Shown piece after piece: positions 43,427 through 44,305 of a stretch of DNA of 44,305 nucleotides. The stretch comes from an uncultured Bacilli bacterium (lineage in GTDB: Bacteria > Bacillota_I > Bacilli_A > RF39 > UBA660). Every line of letters begins with the position of its first letter. Position 1 is the stretch's first letter. The stretch lies in assembly GCA_947589275.1 (NCBI GenBank), contig CANQAQ010000003.1:1-44305 (forward strand), in the 5' to 3' direction. The notes under the pieces are model-generated. The model ran no database searches, had not been told where the DNA came from, and was given only the letters and a program-made list of their open reading frames with translations. The position numbers and the translations under genes are program-made.

Positions 43427-44203
43427 ATGAATAAAAAAGGATTTGCATCATCAGTAATAATATATACAATATTTGCAATATTTTTAGTAGCAATAAGTAT
43501 AATGTTATTTACAGTAAATAATAGTGTTGCGTTAAACAAAGCATTAAATGAAGGTACATTAAACAATATATCATATGGATCAGATTCAGTAAGTGATTTA
43601 GAAGAAAGAATTGCAGCATTAGAAAGTACTATAGTGGATAAAATATATCCAGTTGGAAGTATATATATAAGTGCTGAAGATGATACAGTCGAAAAAGTAA
43701 AAGAAAGATTTGGAGGAGAATGGGAAGCATATTCAAAAGGTACAACACTTGTAGGAAGTGGAACATATACTGATAGTAATGGTAATGTAGCAACATATAC
43801 TGTAAATGGAAAACAAGAAGGTAGTAACTTGGTAAAATTAACAACAGAAAACTTACCAAGTCATAGTCATAGTATAAGTCATACTCATACATATAGTGGA
43901 ACAACAGCTGGTTCTGGTAGTCATACACATTCATTTTCTAATGGAGGTAATGCTATTGTAGTAGGATCTAATGTTAATCATACTACTTATGCTGATGGAT
44001 TTGCATCATTTACAAATGGTGGCTGGTGGAATCAGACTAACAAAGCATCTTCTGCTATAGCTTCTGTTGCTAATCATACACATACGTATAGCGGAACAAC
44101 AAAACAAGCAAGCACTACAACAAGTGGACTTACAGGGTCAGGGACAGCATTTAATGCACATGATCCATATATAACAGTTTATATGTATAAAAGGGTAAAA
44201 TAA
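43427..44203 (+). CDS. Membrane-anchored protein with phage tail-fibre-like C-terminus
   Basis: A 258-residue protein. The N-terminus KKGFASSVIIYTIFAIFLVA looks like a pilin-type signal (K-K-G/F, then a hydrophobic helix), but lacks Glu at mature position 5. A short coiled coil (about 43-62; S-D-L-E-E-R-I-A-A-L-E-S) leads to the phage tail-collar/baseplate motif K-I-Y-P-V-G-S-I-Y-I-S with F-G-G-E-W-E (about 66-105). A Gly/Ser/Thr/His-rich tip follows with four H-x-H motifs (146/148, 152/154, 166/168, 217/219) and a doubled H-T-H-T-Y-S-G-T-T. It ends Y-I-T-V-Y-M-Y-K-R, as such fibres do. It is probably a trimeric cell-surface fibre. No phage genes surround it. Confidence 0.88.
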   Translation: MNKKGFASSVIIYTIFAIFLVAISIMLFTVNNSVALNKALNEGTLNNISYGSDSVSDLEERIAALESTIVDKIYPVGSIYISAEDDTVEKVKERFGGEWEAYSKGTTLVGSGTYTDSNGNVATYTVNGKQEGSNLVKLTTENLPSHSHSISHTHTYSGTTAGSGSHTHSFSNGGNAIVVGSNVNHTTYADGFASFTNGGWWNQTNKASSAIASVANHTHTYSGTTKQASTTTSGLTGSGTAFNAHDPYITVYMYKRVK

Positions 44204-44216
44204 TACCTTTTTTATT
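44189..44216 (+). terminator. Terminator after the tail-fibre-like gene
   Basis: AAAAGGGTA, loop, TACCTTTTT and T. It overlaps the stop. Confidence 0.8.
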
Positions 44217-44230
44217 TACAAATAAAATGT

Positions 44231-44256
44231 AAAATCCTTGTTTTAAAAGGATTTTT
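44231..44256 (+). terminator. Second terminator
   Basis: AAAATCCTT, loop, AAGGATTTTTT. It sits 15 bases after the first and touches the -35 region of the next promoter. Confidence 0.75.
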
Positions 44257-44258
44257 TA

Positions 44259-44267
44259 TGTTATAAT
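44259..44267 (+). promoter_or_regulatory. Extended -10 promoter of the next gene
   Basis: TG-T-TATAAT at 44259-44267, about 33 bases before the ATG at 44300. Confidence 0.65.
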
Positions 44268-44299
44268 ACAAAATAGTGGATAGTAGAGGAGAAGTAGTT

Positions 44300-44305
44300 A
44301 TGGCA
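44300..44305 (+). CDS. Start of the next gene (cut by the window edge)
   Basis: The ATG at 44300 follows AGAGGAGAAG at ribosome-site distance and a promoter at 44259. Only two codons (Met-Ala) are inside the window, so the product is unknown. Confidence 0.55.

Noticed and set aside
43629..43934. Minus-strand frame opposite the tail-fibre-like gene
   Set aside because: Tyr/Leu-rich shadow of the plus-strand Ser/His repeats.
43427..44203. Prophage remnant
   Set aside because: Only one phage-like domain is present, on a host-style membrane anchor with host promoter and terminator. No integrase, capsid or tail genes are within the window.
354..44203. Mycoplasma genetic code (UGA as Trp)
   Set aside because: Conserved Trp codons are TGG and all conserved proteins are full length in the standard code. 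TGA appears only as a stop (12366-12368, 13568-13570).
1..44305. tRNA or rRNA genes
   Set aside because: No GC-rich stretch, CCA-type acceptor end or conserved T-loop was found. The only GGTACC-type elements belong to the T-box leaders.

Overview
The window is a very AT-rich chromosomal segment of a low-GC Gram-positive bacterium (Bacillota, Bacilli/Erysipelotrichia-like, possibly one of the uncultured reduced-genome gut lineages). The evidence is: T-box leaders on tRNA-synthetase genes; TTGACA/TATAAT sigma-A promoters, many of them extended -10; strong AGGAG ribosome sites; and gene orders shared with Bacillus subtilis. The standard code is used: Trp is TGG throughout and TGA occurs only as a stop (twice), so this is not a code-4 Mollicute. 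No rRNA, tRNA, IS element, prophage or CRISPR array was seen. Placement below class level is inference.

Layout. 1-6.1 kb: valine T-box and valS, a zinc-ribbon polytopic membrane protein, and a hypothetical gene. 6.1-13.6 kb: an alanine T-box heading a UPF0200-like kinase and a short alaS, then mltG, ireB, ruvX, a DUF1292 gene, trmR, a divergent U32-like gene and trhP. This is close to the B. subtilis alaS-yrzL-yrrK-yrzB-yrrLMNO-greA cluster. 13.6-19.6 kb: greA, tig, lon, a SpoVID-like gene and ysxE, a contracted version of the Bacillus tig...lonA...spoVID-ysxE order with the heme genes absent. 19.6-25.8 kb: a small membrane protein, a secreted nuclease, a single-pass protein of unknown function, yqeG, yqeH, a cohesin/cadherin-like surface protein and a DUF6512 protein. 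25.9-29.8 kb: dnaG, rpoD, trmK and a convergent yqfQ-like gene. 29.9-36.1 kb: a pilC-like gene with an unusual N-terminal extension, a prepilin peptidase, def, a YjcZ-type spore peptide, a SEDS (ftsW/rodA) gene and a membrane-bound XRE regulator. 36.2-44.2 kb: an 882-residue prepilin built from GLUG repeats, a DUF4358 lipoprotein, a VanY-type carboxypeptidase, a DUF3419-like protein, a CBS/DRTGG pyrophosphatase, and a membrane-anchored protein with a coiled coil and a phage-tail-fibre-like C-terminus.

How the parts fit. Most genes are core translation, replication, wall-synthesis and proteostasis functions. Two threads stand out. First, a pilus/surface-fibre thread: PilC, the prepilin peptidase, the giant GLUG prepilin and the tail-fibre-like anchored protein, with no pilus ATPase in the window. 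The prepilin has ends and middle of different codon character, as if the middle were an exchangeable cassette. Second, four spore-associated genes (SpoVID-, YsxE-, YqfQ- and YjcZ-like), which suggest an endospore former or its recent descendant. The two T-box leaders share a stretch of at least 33 identical bases but appear to use different outputs: a terminator for valS, and Shine-Dalgarno sequestration for the kinase-alaS operon.
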